Positions 1 to 8,017 of a stretch of DNA of 41,491 bases are shown piece by piece. The position numbers and the translations under genes are program-made. The notes beneath the pieces are model-generated. The model had not been told where the DNA came from and ran no database searches. It was given only the letters and a program-made list of their open reading frames with translations. How positions within the stretch are numbered: position 1 is the first letter of the stretch; each line of letters starts with the position of its first letter. Source of the stretch: ZLKRG08 sp046091905 (GTDB taxonomy: Bacteria > Actinomycetota > Actinomycetes > Nanopelagicales > Nanopelagicaceae); the NCBI GenBank assembly GCA_046091905.1, contig JBJTCN010000014.1, positions 1 to 41,491 on the forward strand. Direction: 5' to 3'.

Positions 1-128
1 ATTGCCCAGATTGGTCGTACCAGTGGCAATGTCGCAGTTGCAGTATCCCTAGCCTCAATTATTTTCGTATTGATCTTGCTATTAGCGATTCCCCAGAAGA
101 AGAATCAAAAGGAAGTTTTAGATGTTGA
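1..128 (+). pseudogene. Inverted C-terminal fragment of an ABC permease
   Basis: Read on the plus strand from base 1, this segment encodes IAQIGRTSGNVAVAVSLAS followed by a hydrophobic stretch and a basic end (about 40 residues). This is what the last helix and tail of a PotC/binding-protein-dependent permease look like. The neighbouring permease on the minus strand (105-749) stops abruptly just after its GEYTIS motif, where this segment would normally follow. The two pieces therefore look like one gene split by an inversion, with the junction near 107-130. It may be a real small inversion or an assembly/amplification chimera at a contig edge. About a dozen residues between the pieces are not in the window. 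Confidence 0.6.
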
Positions 129-749
129 AATGGTGTATTCGCCTAAGACCAGAGCAATCGCGATAAATGAGCCATTCAAAATACCGGTGCGAAGTGTCGG
201 CATGATGACTCCAGCCATCATTCGAGTTGTGGAAGCTCCCAGGGTTCGAGCTGCTTCCGCCAAAGTATGAATGTCTGCAGCATCAAGGGCAGCTGATAAC
301 GATCTATATGTGTAGGGCAAAATCAGCATTGAATAAACCAAGGAAAGAGTAATTGGAGATTCAGTGACGTGTATCGAGATCCAACGATAAAGCGGCGCGA
401 TTCCAACCACAATTACGATGGCTGGAATTGCCAGAGGAATCAAGCAAATTAACTCTACTACTCTCTTTAGCTTCGGTAATTTTAAATGCACCCAAACCAC
501 GGTTGGAACAATTAGTACCAAAATCAAAAACATCACAATCGCCGCACTTACCACTGATCTGACAATGGAGATCATCAAATCAGGCTGACTAGGGATTACC
601 TTCCAAGCATCTAAAGTGCGACCTTTTTGGAAGAAAGTAAATGGCTTGGTGGAAAAATCAAACATTGAATAAAGCGGTAGCAATAAATAGAGCCCCACAA
701 TTGCAATAATAAAATAACGCCAGCTCTTAACTTTCCAGGTTCGCTTCAA
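105..749 (-). CDS. ABC transporter permease (PotC-like), C-terminally disrupted
   Basis: Inner-membrane permease of an ABC importer of the spermidine/putrescine/Fe3+/phosphonate group. It has several hydrophobic segments and the cytoplasmic-loop EAA-type motif (EAARTLGASTTRMMAGVIMP), which contacts the ATPase. The best start is TTG at 749, which overlaps the stop of the upstream permease as TTGA; an earlier in-frame TTG at 764 is possible. The protein runs about 214 residues, shorter than the usual 260-280. It ends in an unrelated tail (TSKTSF) right after GEYTIS, because the expected last helix lies inverted at 1-128. As written the product would lack its last transmembrane segment. The partner ATPase is not in the window and may lie beyond the junction. 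Confidence 0.8.
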   Translation of the reverse strand: MKRTWKVKSWRYFIIAIVGLYLLLPLYSMFDFSTKPFTFFQKGRTLDAWKVIPSQPDLMISIVRSVVSAAIVMFLILVLIVPTVVWVHLKLPKLKRVVELICLIPLAIPAIVIVVGIAPLYRWISIHVTESPITLSLVYSMLILPYTYRSLSAALDAADIHTLAEAARTLGASTTRMMAGVIMPTLRTGILNGSFIAIALVLGEYTISTSKTSF

Positions 750-1663
750 CGTGATGACTCCCAACGACTAACACGTCTGCGAATCTGCGCATAAATGGCC
801 ATTGCAATTACAACCACAATCACCATAAACATCGAAAGTGCTTTAGCTTCTTGAGGATTAGCGCCACCCACTTCGCTTGAGAGCGCATTGCCAATTTGTA
901 AAGGGGTCAAGAAATCTGACATGTTTATTAATGTAGCCGCGGTCGCATAAGCTGAAAAAGAATTAACAAAAAGTAGCAACATGGCACCAAAGAATGATGG
1001 TGTTAATACGGGTATGCCTACACGTCTCCAATATTCAATTGGACTTCCGCCTAATGAATCTGAAGCTTCGCGCCATTGTGGTTTCATATTATCAATGGTT
1101 GGCAAAAAGACTAAAACCATTAATGGGATCTGAAAAAATGTATAGACCACTGCTAAACCATTAATGGTGTAGAGCCATGATGATTGAGCCAAAAAGCTAT
1201 CTGGGGCTAGTTTTACAGCCAGCGATGAGACCACGCCATTAAATCCAAAAGTTGCCAAAAAAGCGAAGGTAAGCATCACGCCACCAAATTGTGCAAGCAC
1301 AGAGGAAAGAGCTACCGAAATTCGATAGAAGATTCCACCAGGTTTGCCTGTGGTGAGTGCCCACGCAAAAAGTCCACCCAGAATTGCGCCGAGTACTGCA
1401 GTTTTTATTGAAATTTCTAATGAATTCGAAAATGCATTTCTTACCGCTTTGGTATTGATTAATTCAGATACTTTACTTGGATTAAATTTTCCATCTTCGC
1501 TACGAAATGCACCAGTTACTACGCTATATGTTGGGTAAAGCAAAAAAACACTGGTAAATGCAAAAAATGGAAGCACGCCTAGATATGGACTTTTTTTACG
1601 CCAATACCGAGAACCGGTTCCGCTTTTTGCGGAACCGGTTCCCTGGTATTGAACTTCTGCCAT
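746..1663 (-). CDS. ABC transporter permease (PotB-like)
   Basis: First permease of the importer, 305 residues, with about six hydrophobic helices starting around residue 28 and an EAA-like loop (EASDSLGGSPIEYWRRVGIP). It lies 21 nt downstream of the binding-protein gene and overlaps the next permease by 4 nt, so the three genes are one operon. No clear Shine-Dalgarno precedes the ATG at 1663. Codons 8-18 (Gly/Thr/Ser-rich) lie inside a strong perfect hairpin (1611-1641), so the N-terminal 25 residues are low-complexity and the hairpin may limit permease synthesis relative to the binding protein. Substrate cannot be read from the sequence: polyamine, iron or phosphonate are the usual choices for this family. 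Confidence 0.85.
   Translation of the reverse strand: MAEVQYQGTGSAKSGTGSRYWRKKSPYLGVLPFFAFTSVFLLYPTYSVVTGAFRSEDGKFNPSKVSELINTKAVRNAFSNSLEISIKTAVLGAILGGLFAWALTTGKPGGIFYRISVALSSVLAQFGGVMLTFAFLATFGFNGVVSSLAVKLAPDSFLAQSSWLYTINGLAVVYTFFQIPLMVLVFLPTIDNMKPQWREASDSLGGSPIEYWRRVGIPVLTPSFFGAMLLLFVNSFSAYATAATLINMSDFLTPLQIGNALSSEVGGANPQEAKALSMFMVIVVVIAMAIYAQIRRRVSRWESSR
1611..1641 (-). promoter_or_regulatory. Perfect hairpin made of two nested palindromes
   Basis: GAACCGGTTCCGC at 1611-1623 pairs perfectly with GCGGAACCGGTTC at 1629-1641 across a five-base loop. Each arm contains the 10-bp palindrome GAACCGGTTC, and the two copies are 21 bp apart (two helical turns). It sits just inside the start of the permease gene, downstream of the binding-protein stop. 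No U-run follows on the transcript, so it is not a standard terminator. An mRNA-stabilising or attenuating hairpin that keeps binding protein above permease is the likely role; a tandem operator is an alternative. Confidence 0.6.
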
Positions 1664-1684
1664 TTAGTTAGAAACTAGCTTTTA

Positions 1685-2806
1685 TTAGTTAGTTCCAACT
1701 GCATCCGGCCAAGCAGTCTTCAAGTAAGCACGAGCCTTGGCTGACTGATCTGAAGTTGCCTTCAAAGGTGCAACCTTGCTCTTACCAATCGCTGCAAGAC
1801 CTGCGGCAGGTGCACGACCTGTCTTAACCATCCAGATCCAAAGAGTTGGTGTAGCTCCGCCGACTGCCCAAATAGCTGCGCCTTCTTCGCCTAATGAATA
1901 TTCCAACCATAGACGTGCGCAAGCTGGGTGTGGTGCCCAAGCAGAAACTGCTGAGTTATATGTTGAACCTAGTGATGCTGGGGTGAACATCTTCCAGGTC
2001 TTTCCAGCCTTTGCAAATTCCTTTGCAATACCAGCTGAAATATAACCATTGTCCATCACAACTGGTGTTTGGCCAGAAGCAATAGTTGCTTGTGTTGGGT
2101 TTACGTTAATGAAATTACCTGCCTGCTTTAACTTCTTAAACCAAGCTACAGCTGGTGAAATATCATCAAGAGTTCCACCTAGAGCTAGGTTCACCATGAA
2201 GATTGAGTTCAAGCCAGCAGATGAACCTTGTGGATCACCGTTAATAGTTACTTTGCCCTTGAATGCTGGCTTCAACAAATCATCAAGCTTGGTAATTGTG
2301 CCAAGTGATCCGTCATAACCAATAGTCATGGTGCCGGTGTAGTTAGGTGTGTATTCAGCTGATGGTACTGCTGATGAGCCAAGATTATTTGCCCAGTTAC
2401 GAACTTTGTAAGGTGCAAATGTTCCAGTTCCAACATATTTACCAGCAACTGCAAGACCGATGTCAAATACATCTGGTGCACGGTTAGTTCCCTTTAGACG
2501 ATTTGAAGCATCGATTTCATCTTGTGATGAACCCTCTGGATCAGCTTCATCTACCTTAACGCCGTACTTCTTCTTAAATCCTTCGATCATATCGCCATAG
2601 TTTGCCCAGTAATGTGGCAATGCGATTACGTTTAACTGTCCTTCTTTGCGGCACTCATTTGCAAGACCAGTAAGTCCGCCAGCTTGAGAAGCGCTAGTCG
2701 CTGTAGCAAATTTGCTTGCTGCAGTGGCTGAAGTCAAAGTTGGCAGTGCAAGCGATGTTGAAATCGCCGCAACTAGAACAACCTTTCCTAGTTTTGAAAT
2801 CTTCAC
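1685..2806 (-). CDS. Extracellular solute-binding protein of ABC importer
   Basis: Substrate-capture protein, 373 residues, of the family-1 periplasmic-binding-protein fold related to PotD/AfuA-type proteins. It begins with a basic N-terminus and a hydrophobic signal segment (residues 8-30), with an Ala-rich cleavage region. There is no lipobox cysteine. The start is GTG at 2806, supported by an AAGGAG Shine-Dalgarno six bases upstream; the ATG at 2810 is in a different frame. It is the first gene of the binding protein-permease-permease operon. The nearby copper amine oxidase and PuuC-like aldehyde dehydrogenase make an amine/polyamine substrate attractive, but that is inference from context only. 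Confidence 0.8.
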   Translation of the reverse strand: MKISKLGKVVLVAAISTSLALPTLTSATAASKFATATSASQAGGLTGLANECRKEGQLNVIALPHYWANYGDMIEGFKKKYGVKVDEADPEGSSQDEIDASNRLKGTNRAPDVFDIGLAVAGKYVGTGTFAPYKVRNWANNLGSSAVPSAEYTPNYTGTMTIGYDGSLGTITKLDDLLKPAFKGKVTINGDPQGSSAGLNSIFMVNLALGGTLDDISPAVAWFKKLKQAGNFINVNPTQATIASGQTPVVMDNGYISAGIAKEFAKAGKTWKMFTPASLGSTYNSAVSAWAPHPACARLWLEYSLGEEGAAIWAVGGATPTLWIWMVKTGRAPAAGLAAIGKSKVAPLKATSDQSAKARAYLKTAWPDAVGTN

Positions 2807-2910
2807 TCATTTCTCCTTATTTTTATTGTGGGTTTTATTAAGTTGTATCCCATACCCTGAAAACTCACGTGATAAATTTTCAGAATTTGGAAATCTTTGG
2901 GGATGAATGG

Positions 2911-4011
2911 TCAGTCAAAGACCAATACGTTCCTGGCCCCCTCACCTGCCCTCAATCTACTGACGGCCTCATTAAGACTGCCTAAACCTATGCGCTCACT
3001 GATGAGTTCGTCTAGGAATAGCTCCCCCGAAAGATAACTTTTTACTAACGAAATGACGTCCTTTTGGAGGTTAGCTGAACCAAAATAGCAGCCTTTTATC
3101 GATTGCTCATTTACAAAGGGGCCGGCATCTATCGTTAATTGAGCACCATTTTTTAAAAGGCCCACCAAGGTCAGCTGACCCTGGACCCCGGTTGCAAGCC
3201 AGGCTTGAGAGATGGTCGCTTCACGACCAGAGGCATCAAAAACATAGTCCGCGCCGCCGCAGACCTGCTTTACAAATGCCACCGGATCTTCTTTTGCTGA
3301 GTTGACGGTATGGGTTGCGCCAAGCTTTTTGGCAATTTCAAGTTTCTCATCACTTATGTCAACGGCAATGATGGTTTTAGCGCCGATTAATCGAGCCCCT
3401 TGAACGCTATTTAATCCAACGCCACCACAACCAAAGACTGCAACAGAAGATCCCGGTTTTACTTTGGCGGTATTTACCACTGCACCGTAACCAGTTAATA
3501 CTGCACAACTCAAAAGCGCGGCTCTATCAAGTGGCATCTCTTTAGGAATTACGACCGCGCCACTTGCTGGGACAACTGCATACTCGGCAAAAGATGCTAT
3601 GCAGAGAAATTGATTTAGTTTTTCGCCGTTTTCGGTAAGTCTGCTGGTTTTATCAAATAAACCACCTGCAGACATGGCATCTCCTGCCGTAGCGCAATAA
3701 TTTGGAATACCTCGCTTGCACCATTCACATTCTCCACAATTTGGCACAATAGATAGCACTACGTGATCACCAACCGAAATGTTTGTAACGCCGGCACCGA
3801 CTTCGGCAACCACTCCGGAAGCTTCGTGACCAATCACAGCTGGAAAAGGCACTAACTTTCGCTTGCCATCAATAGCATTTAAATCACTTGCGCATAGACC
3901 ACTAGCAGCAATCTTTACAAGTATCTCTCCTGCTTTTGGTTTATCAATTTCTACGTCAGCAACTCTAAATTCCTTGCCGACTGCATCTAATACCGCTGCC
4001 TTAATTTTCAA
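2911..4011 (-). CDS. Zinc-dependent alcohol dehydrogenase (MDR family)
   Basis: Medium-chain NAD(P)-dependent alcohol/aldehyde dehydrogenase, 366 residues. Catalytic zinc ligands are visible as C40, H62/E63 and C169. The structural-zinc lobe has C92, C95, C98 and C106. A Rossmann motif (VFGCGGVGLNSVQGA) lies around residues 190-205. Overall layout resembles class III/mycothiol-type formaldehyde dehydrogenases and aryl-alcohol dehydrogenases, so an aldehyde- or formaldehyde-handling role is possible; the substrate is not determined. The start is TTG at 4011, preceded by a GGAAGG-like ribosome site. It is transcribed divergently from the IclR gene at 4137 across 125 bp holding a 17-bp palindrome, suggesting control by that regulator. 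Confidence 0.85.
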   Translation of the reverse strand: MKIKAAVLDAVGKEFRVADVEIDKPKAGEILVKIAASGLCASDLNAIDGKRKLVPFPAVIGHEASGVVAEVGAGVTNISVGDHVVLSIVPNCGECEWCKRGIPNYCATAGDAMSAGGLFDKTSRLTENGEKLNQFLCIASFAEYAVVPASGAVVIPKEMPLDRAALLSCAVLTGYGAVVNTAKVKPGSSVAVFGCGGVGLNSVQGARLIGAKTIIAVDISDEKLEIAKKLGATHTVNSAKEDPVAFVKQVCGGADYVFDASGREATISQAWLATGVQGQLTLVGLLKNGAQLTIDAGPFVNEQSIKGCYFGSANLQKDVISLVKSYLSGELFLDELISERIGLGSLNEAVSRLRAGEGARNVLVFD

Positions 4012-4093
4012 CTGCGCTGCCTTCCCTCATTGGAATGGCGAGAAAGTACACCTGGTTCATATCGTGCGAAAGGACTTAGGCTGTATTTTTAAT

Positions 4094-4110
4094 GAATTTG
4101 GGTTAAATTC
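4094..4110. promoter_or_regulatory. Candidate IclR-type operator (17-bp palindrome)
   Basis: GAATTT-GGGTT-AAATTC is a perfect 6-5-6 inverted repeat in the divergent interval between the alcohol dehydrogenase and the first IclR gene. IclR-family operators are commonly palindromes of about this size and geometry, and the second IclR locus of this window shows the same 6-5-6 spacing. Autoregulation plus control of the dehydrogenase is inferred. Confidence 0.45.
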
Positions 4111-4136
4111 TCCCCACAAATGAAACGGTGGTTCAC

Positions 4137-4892
4137 ATGACGCAACGAGTGCAATCTGTAGAGAGAGCGCTTGGCCTATTAGATGCGCTCGCTTCTTATT
4201 CATCGCCGCCAACAATTCCGGAATTAGCGAAAGCCGCAAAGGTTAATAGAGCTACTGCCTGGCGTTTAATGAAAACTTTGGTGGCGTTTGAATTAGCAGA
4301 ACGCAATGAGATTACTGGCACCTACAAAGTTGGGCCTGGTGCTTTGAGATTAGCAGCCGCAACCGATAACTCAAGTTTTGTTCGTCGAGCTAGGCCTTTA
4401 CTTGAGAAAGTTGCCAGCAAAACCAATGGCAGTGCATTTCTGGAGATTGCAACCAGAGGCGAATTGATCGTTATGGATCAAGTTAGATCAAACTCTCCTA
4501 TTCAAGTTGACCTTGCTGGAATGGTAGTGCCCTTGCATTGTGGATCGGTTGGAAAATTGTATTTAGCCACGCTTTCAGATGACGAATTAAACGAATACTT
4601 AAAAAAGAAATTGCCGCCACTCACTAAATACACTATCACCAAACCATTGCAATTAAAAAAAGAAATTTTAGAAGCCAGAGTTACTGGTATCGCCATTAAT
4701 TACAAAGAGCATCGTGAAGAATGGTGTGGCATCTCTGCAGCGATTCAAGACCGAGCTGGACGGAGTATTGCTTATTTAAATGTCACTTTACCAACATTTA
4801 ATAATTCAAAAGAGAAAATTAAAACGTTATCGCCAACTCTACGTAGCGCTGCATCAGAAATTGCAACCTTGTTCAATAAAGGAAATTACTAA
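4137..4892 (+). CDS. IclR-family transcriptional regulator
   Basis: DNA-binding regulator, about 251 residues. The N-terminal winged helix-turn-helix spans residues 5-60 (VERALGLLDALA, then PTIPELAKAAKVNRATAWRL). The C-terminal IclR ligand-binding domain follows, with the usual DQVRSNSPIQVDLAG and HCGSVGKLYLA motifs. The ATG at 4137 is preferred, with GGTGG just upstream; an in-frame GTG at 4128 is also possible. It is divergent from the alcohol dehydrogenase and convergent with malate synthase, whose stop codon overlaps its own by 3-4 bases. IclR proteins often control glyoxylate, aromatic or C1/amine catabolism genes, so aceB and the dehydrogenase are plausible targets. Ligand unknown. Confidence 0.9.
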   Translation: MTQRVQSVERALGLLDALASYSSPPTIPELAKAAKVNRATAWRLMKTLVAFELAERNEITGTYKVGPGALRLAAATDNSSFVRRARPLLEKVASKTNGSAFLEIATRGELIVMDQVRSNSPIQVDLAGMVVPLHCGSVGKLYLATLSDDELNEYLKKKLPPLTKYTITKPLQLKKEILEARVTGIAINYKEHREEWCGISAAIQDRAGRSIAYLNVTLPTFNNSKEKIKTLSPTLRSAASEIATLFNKGNY

Positions 4893-6457
4893 GGCATTTT
4901 TTCGTAGGCAGGAAGCGTTAAAAAGTCCAAATATTCTTCACTTAAAGTACAAGCGTTAAAAGTGGCTACCGCCTCTTGGTAACGGTTGGTATCGCCTAGC
5001 TTCTTTACTTCACTTGTGACTAGCTCTGCGACTAGCTCTCTGGTGACTATTCGGCCATCATCAAGCGTGCTGCGGTTATAAATCCACTGCCAAATTTGGC
5101 TTCGTGAGATCTCTGCGGTGGCTGCATCTTCCATTAAGTTGAAGATCGCCACTGCGCCTACTCCGCGCAACCAACTCTCTAGATATTGGATAGCAACGCT
5201 GATGTTATTTCTCAATCCAGCTTCGGTAATTGAACCGGGAGTGGATTTAACATTTAATAAATCGGCTTCCGTAATCAAGACCTCTTCACGTTTCTTATCA
5301 ATTTGATTTGGCTTCTGGCCTAAAACTTCGGTGAATTCGCTCTTGCAAAGTTCCACCATTCCTGGATGCGCCACCCATGATCCGTCAAAACCAGCTCCTG
5401 CTTCGCGAGCTTTATCTGCTTTTACTTTGGCAAAAGCTGTCTCATTGATTTGAGGATCTGAACTTGGAATAAATGCGGCCATGCCACCAATGGCAGATGC
5501 TTCTCGCTTATGGCAAGTTTGCACCAGTAGTTCGGTGTAGGCACGCATAAATGGAACTGTCATCGTTACCGAGTTTCGTTCTGGCAATACAAAGTCTGGG
5601 CCACTTGTTCTATGCGTCTTGATTACACTAAACATGAAATCCCAACGTCCTGCATTTAGACCTGAACAATGTTCGCGTAATTCGTAAAGAATTTCGTCCA
5701 TTTCAAATGCAGCTGGATAAGTTTCGATAAGCACTGTGGCTCTGATTGTGCCTCTAGGAATTTCTAGGAAATCTTGTGCCATATTGAATGCATCGTTCCA
5801 AAGACGAGCCTCTAAATGCGACTCTAGTTTTGGCAAGTAAAAGTAAGGACCTAAACCATTTTTAATTTGTAACTTAGCGCTTGCGACCATATAAAGTGCA
5901 AAATCAACGAAAGACCCTGAAGTGACTTCACCATTTACCAGTATGTGCTTTTCTGGAAGGTGAAATCCTCTAGGTCTCATCACAATTGTGGCTAACGGAG
6001 CATCTTTACGCAGCTGGTATTTTTTGCCAGCATCATTGGTAAATTCAATAGTGCCTCTGATGGCATCATTTAAATTGATTTGACCTTGTATTACGTTCTC
6101 CCAATTAGGAGTGGTCGAATCCTCTTGGTCTGCAAGCCAGACTCTTGCACCTGAATTAAGCGCATTTATCGTCATTTTCCGCTCAGTAGGCCCAGTAATT
6201 TCCACTCTTCGATCAATCAATCCAGGAGCTAGTGGAGCCACTTTCCAGGAGAGATCATCACGGATTGATTTTGTTTGGGGCAGAAAACTTAGCTCTTTCC
6301 CATTAGCAATCTCTTTGATTCGCGCGCTACGAATCTCTAAAAGCTCTAACCGCTTTGTATTGAGTTCTACATGAAGTTTTTCAATTAATTGCAAAGCCGC
6401 AGGAGTAAGGATTTCTTCTTGCCTATCAATTTGCTTTCCAATAACTTTGAGATTCAA
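4889..6457 (-). CDS. aceB: Malate synthase A
   Basis: Condenses glyoxylate with acetyl-CoA to malate in the cytoplasm. About 522 residues, the normal size of the A isoform. The family signature is clear: an RRVEITGP segment, then VWLADQEDSTTPNW, then KLESHLEARLWND, and near the C-terminus SRSQIWQW. The preferred start is TTG at 6457, overlapping the upstream aldehyde dehydrogenase stop as TTGA and implying translational coupling; TTG at 6472 is an alternative. No isocitrate lyase is in the window. Glyoxylate is therefore likely to come from elsewhere, for example glycolate from ethanolamine oxidation or glycine made by the betaine pathway. That source is inference; the enzyme identity is firm. 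Confidence 0.95.
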   Translation of the reverse strand: MNLKVIGKQIDRQEEILTPAALQLIEKLHVELNTKRLELLEIRSARIKEIANGKELSFLPQTKSIRDDLSWKVAPLAPGLIDRRVEITGPTERKMTINALNSGARVWLADQEDSTTPNWENVIQGQINLNDAIRGTIEFTNDAGKKYQLRKDAPLATIVMRPRGFHLPEKHILVNGEVTSGSFVDFALYMVASAKLQIKNGLGPYFYLPKLESHLEARLWNDAFNMAQDFLEIPRGTIRATVLIETYPAAFEMDEILYELREHCSGLNAGRWDFMFSVIKTHRTSGPDFVLPERNSVTMTVPFMRAYTELLVQTCHKREASAIGGMAAFIPSSDPQINETAFAKVKADKAREAGAGFDGSWVAHPGMVELCKSEFTEVLGQKPNQIDKKREEVLITEADLLNVKSTPGSITEAGLRNNISVAIQYLESWLRGVGAVAIFNLMEDAATAEISRSQIWQWIYNRSTLDDGRIVTRELVAELVTSEVKKLGDTNRYQEAVATFNACTLSEEYLDFLTLPAYEKMP

Positions 6458-7938
6458 GATAAATCCACCCAAGTTGTCTTTAGCGCGCTATAAGCATCTA
6501 AAGCATGAAGCGATTTATCTCTACCTGTACCTGATGCACCAAATCCGCCGAAAGGAGTGATCACATCCAGAGCATCAAAGGTATTTATCCAAACTGTTCC
6601 AGCGCGCAACTTACGTGCAAAATTATGTGCCTTGGCCACATTGTCGGTCCACACTGATGCGGCTAATCCATACTCCGTATCATTAGCTAATTGCAGTGCT
6701 TCAATTTCATCTTTCGCTTCAATTGCTACTAAAACAGGTCCAAAAATCTCTTCTTGGGCCAAACGGGAATTGTTAGAAACATTGGTTACTAAAGTAGGTG
6801 AAATAAATAAATTATCACCAGTTACAGGGTTGCCACCAAAGAGAATTTCTTCCCCATTTTTACCAATTAACTCTAAATAAGCATTTACGCGATCTCTTTG
6901 CAATTTAGAGACTATTGGACCCATTTGAGTTTGCGGATCTAATGGATTGCCCACTTTGAAGGTTTTAGCAAATTCCTTTAGATGGTGGAAAAGCTCATCT
7001 TTTACGGCGCATTCAACGATAACTCTGGATGAGGCGTTACAAGTTTGTCCGGCGTTGTAATAAATGGCCCAACCAATAGTTTCTGCTGCTAATTTCAAGT
7101 TCTTACAATCAGCTAGAACCACTTGCGGACTCTTGCCACCTAATTCAAGTGAAACTTGTTTTAAATTTGATTCTGCGGCGTATTGCATCATTTTTCGGCC
7201 AGTAGGTCCGCTGCCCGTAAAGGCAATCTTGGCAACATCCATGTGCTTTGCTAACGCACTTCCAGCTTCTTGGCCAAGGCCAGGAACTACATTGAAAACA
7301 CCTTCTGGTAATCCAGCTTCTACTGCTAGTTCAGCCATACGGATTGCAGTTAAGGATGAATTCTCTGCTGGCTTTATCACTATGGAATTGCCCATCGCTA
7401 ATGCCGGACCTAATTTCCAAGAGGTAATACTCATTGGGTAATTCCAAGGAACTATCGCGCCAACTACACCCAAGGGTTCTCTGGTAATCATGGCAAGGGC
7501 ATTCCTTGGCGCTGGTGCAATTTCATCGTATGTTTTATCAATTGCTTCCGCATACCATTGAATAACGCGCGCTGAGTTTCTGGTATCTACAGCTAGTGAG
7601 TCACTGATTGGTTTTCCCACATCTAATGTTTCAAGCAATGCCAATTCGTCACGATGTTGATTTAATAATTCTGCCCAACGTAACATGATGGCTTTTTTGT
7701 CGCGCGGATTCATTTCTGACCAAATTCCAGAATCAAAAGAGCGCTTTGCGGATGCGACAGCATTATTTACATCTACTTGGTCGCCTGATGCAATTTCGCC
7801 GATTACCTTGTTTAGAGTTGGTGAAAAATCTTCAAAGGTCTTACCGGATGCGGCAGGTTGAGATTTGCCATCAATGAAAATATTTCCATTGACTTTTACT
7901 TTGTTCGCGCGCTCTTGCCAGATTTCAGTGGTGGACAT
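6454..7938 (-). CDS. Aldehyde dehydrogenase, PuuC-like
   Basis: NAD(P)-dependent aldehyde dehydrogenase, 494 residues. Catalytic Cys300 sits in NAGQTCNASSR and the general-base Glu265 in LELGGKS; the VPWNYP and EEIFGPV motifs are intact. The C-terminal GRDKSLHALDAYSALKT closely resembles PuuC (gamma-glutamyl-gamma-aminobutyraldehyde dehydrogenase) and related aminoaldehyde dehydrogenases. It follows the copper amine oxidase gene by 79 bp and is coupled to malate synthase, so it probably oxidises the aldehyde produced by the amine oxidase to an acid. Candidate substrates are aminobutyraldehyde, glycolaldehyde or other amine-derived aldehydes; the family is promiscuous. Confidence 0.88.
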   Translation of the reverse strand: MSTTEIWQERANKVKVNGNIFIDGKSQPAASGKTFEDFSPTLNKVIGEIASGDQVDVNNAVASAKRSFDSGIWSEMNPRDKKAIMLRWAELLNQHRDELALLETLDVGKPISDSLAVDTRNSARVIQWYAEAIDKTYDEIAPAPRNALAMITREPLGVVGAIVPWNYPMSITSWKLGPALAMGNSIVIKPAENSSLTAIRMAELAVEAGLPEGVFNVVPGLGQEAGSALAKHMDVAKIAFTGSGPTGRKMMQYAAESNLKQVSLELGGKSPQVVLADCKNLKLAAETIGWAIYYNAGQTCNASSRVIVECAVKDELFHHLKEFAKTFKVGNPLDPQTQMGPIVSKLQRDRVNAYLELIGKNGEEILFGGNPVTGDNLFISPTLVTNVSNNSRLAQEEIFGPVLVAIEAKDEIEALQLANDTEYGLAASVWTDNVAKAHNFARKLRAGTVWINTFDALDVITPFGGFGASGTGRDKSLHALDAYSALKTTWVDLS

Positions 7939-7979
7939 GGTGTAATGCTATTTTGCTGTGCCCTATGTGTGGCAATGCC

Positions 7980-8002
7980 TTGGTTGCGCCTACTGCAACC
8001 AA
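7980..8002. promoter_or_regulatory. Perfect 8-bp stem hairpin between amine oxidase and aldehyde dehydrogenase genes
   Basis: TTGGTTGC at 7980-7987 and GCAACCAA at 7995-8002 form a perfect inverted repeat with a seven-base spacer, in the 79-bp gap after the copper amine oxidase stop. On the transcribed minus strand no U-run follows, so it is a poor intrinsic terminator. It could be an operator for a promoter of the aldehyde dehydrogenase-aceB pair, or an RNA processing structure. Confidence 0.35.
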
Positions 8003-8017
8003 AATTAGAATGCGCTG

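Noticed and set aside
2857..2883. CTGAAAA/TTTTCAG inverted repeat downstream of the alcohol dehydrogenase
   Set aside because: Seven A/T-rich base pairs with a 13-base loop and no U-run in the needed direction; too weak to call a terminator.
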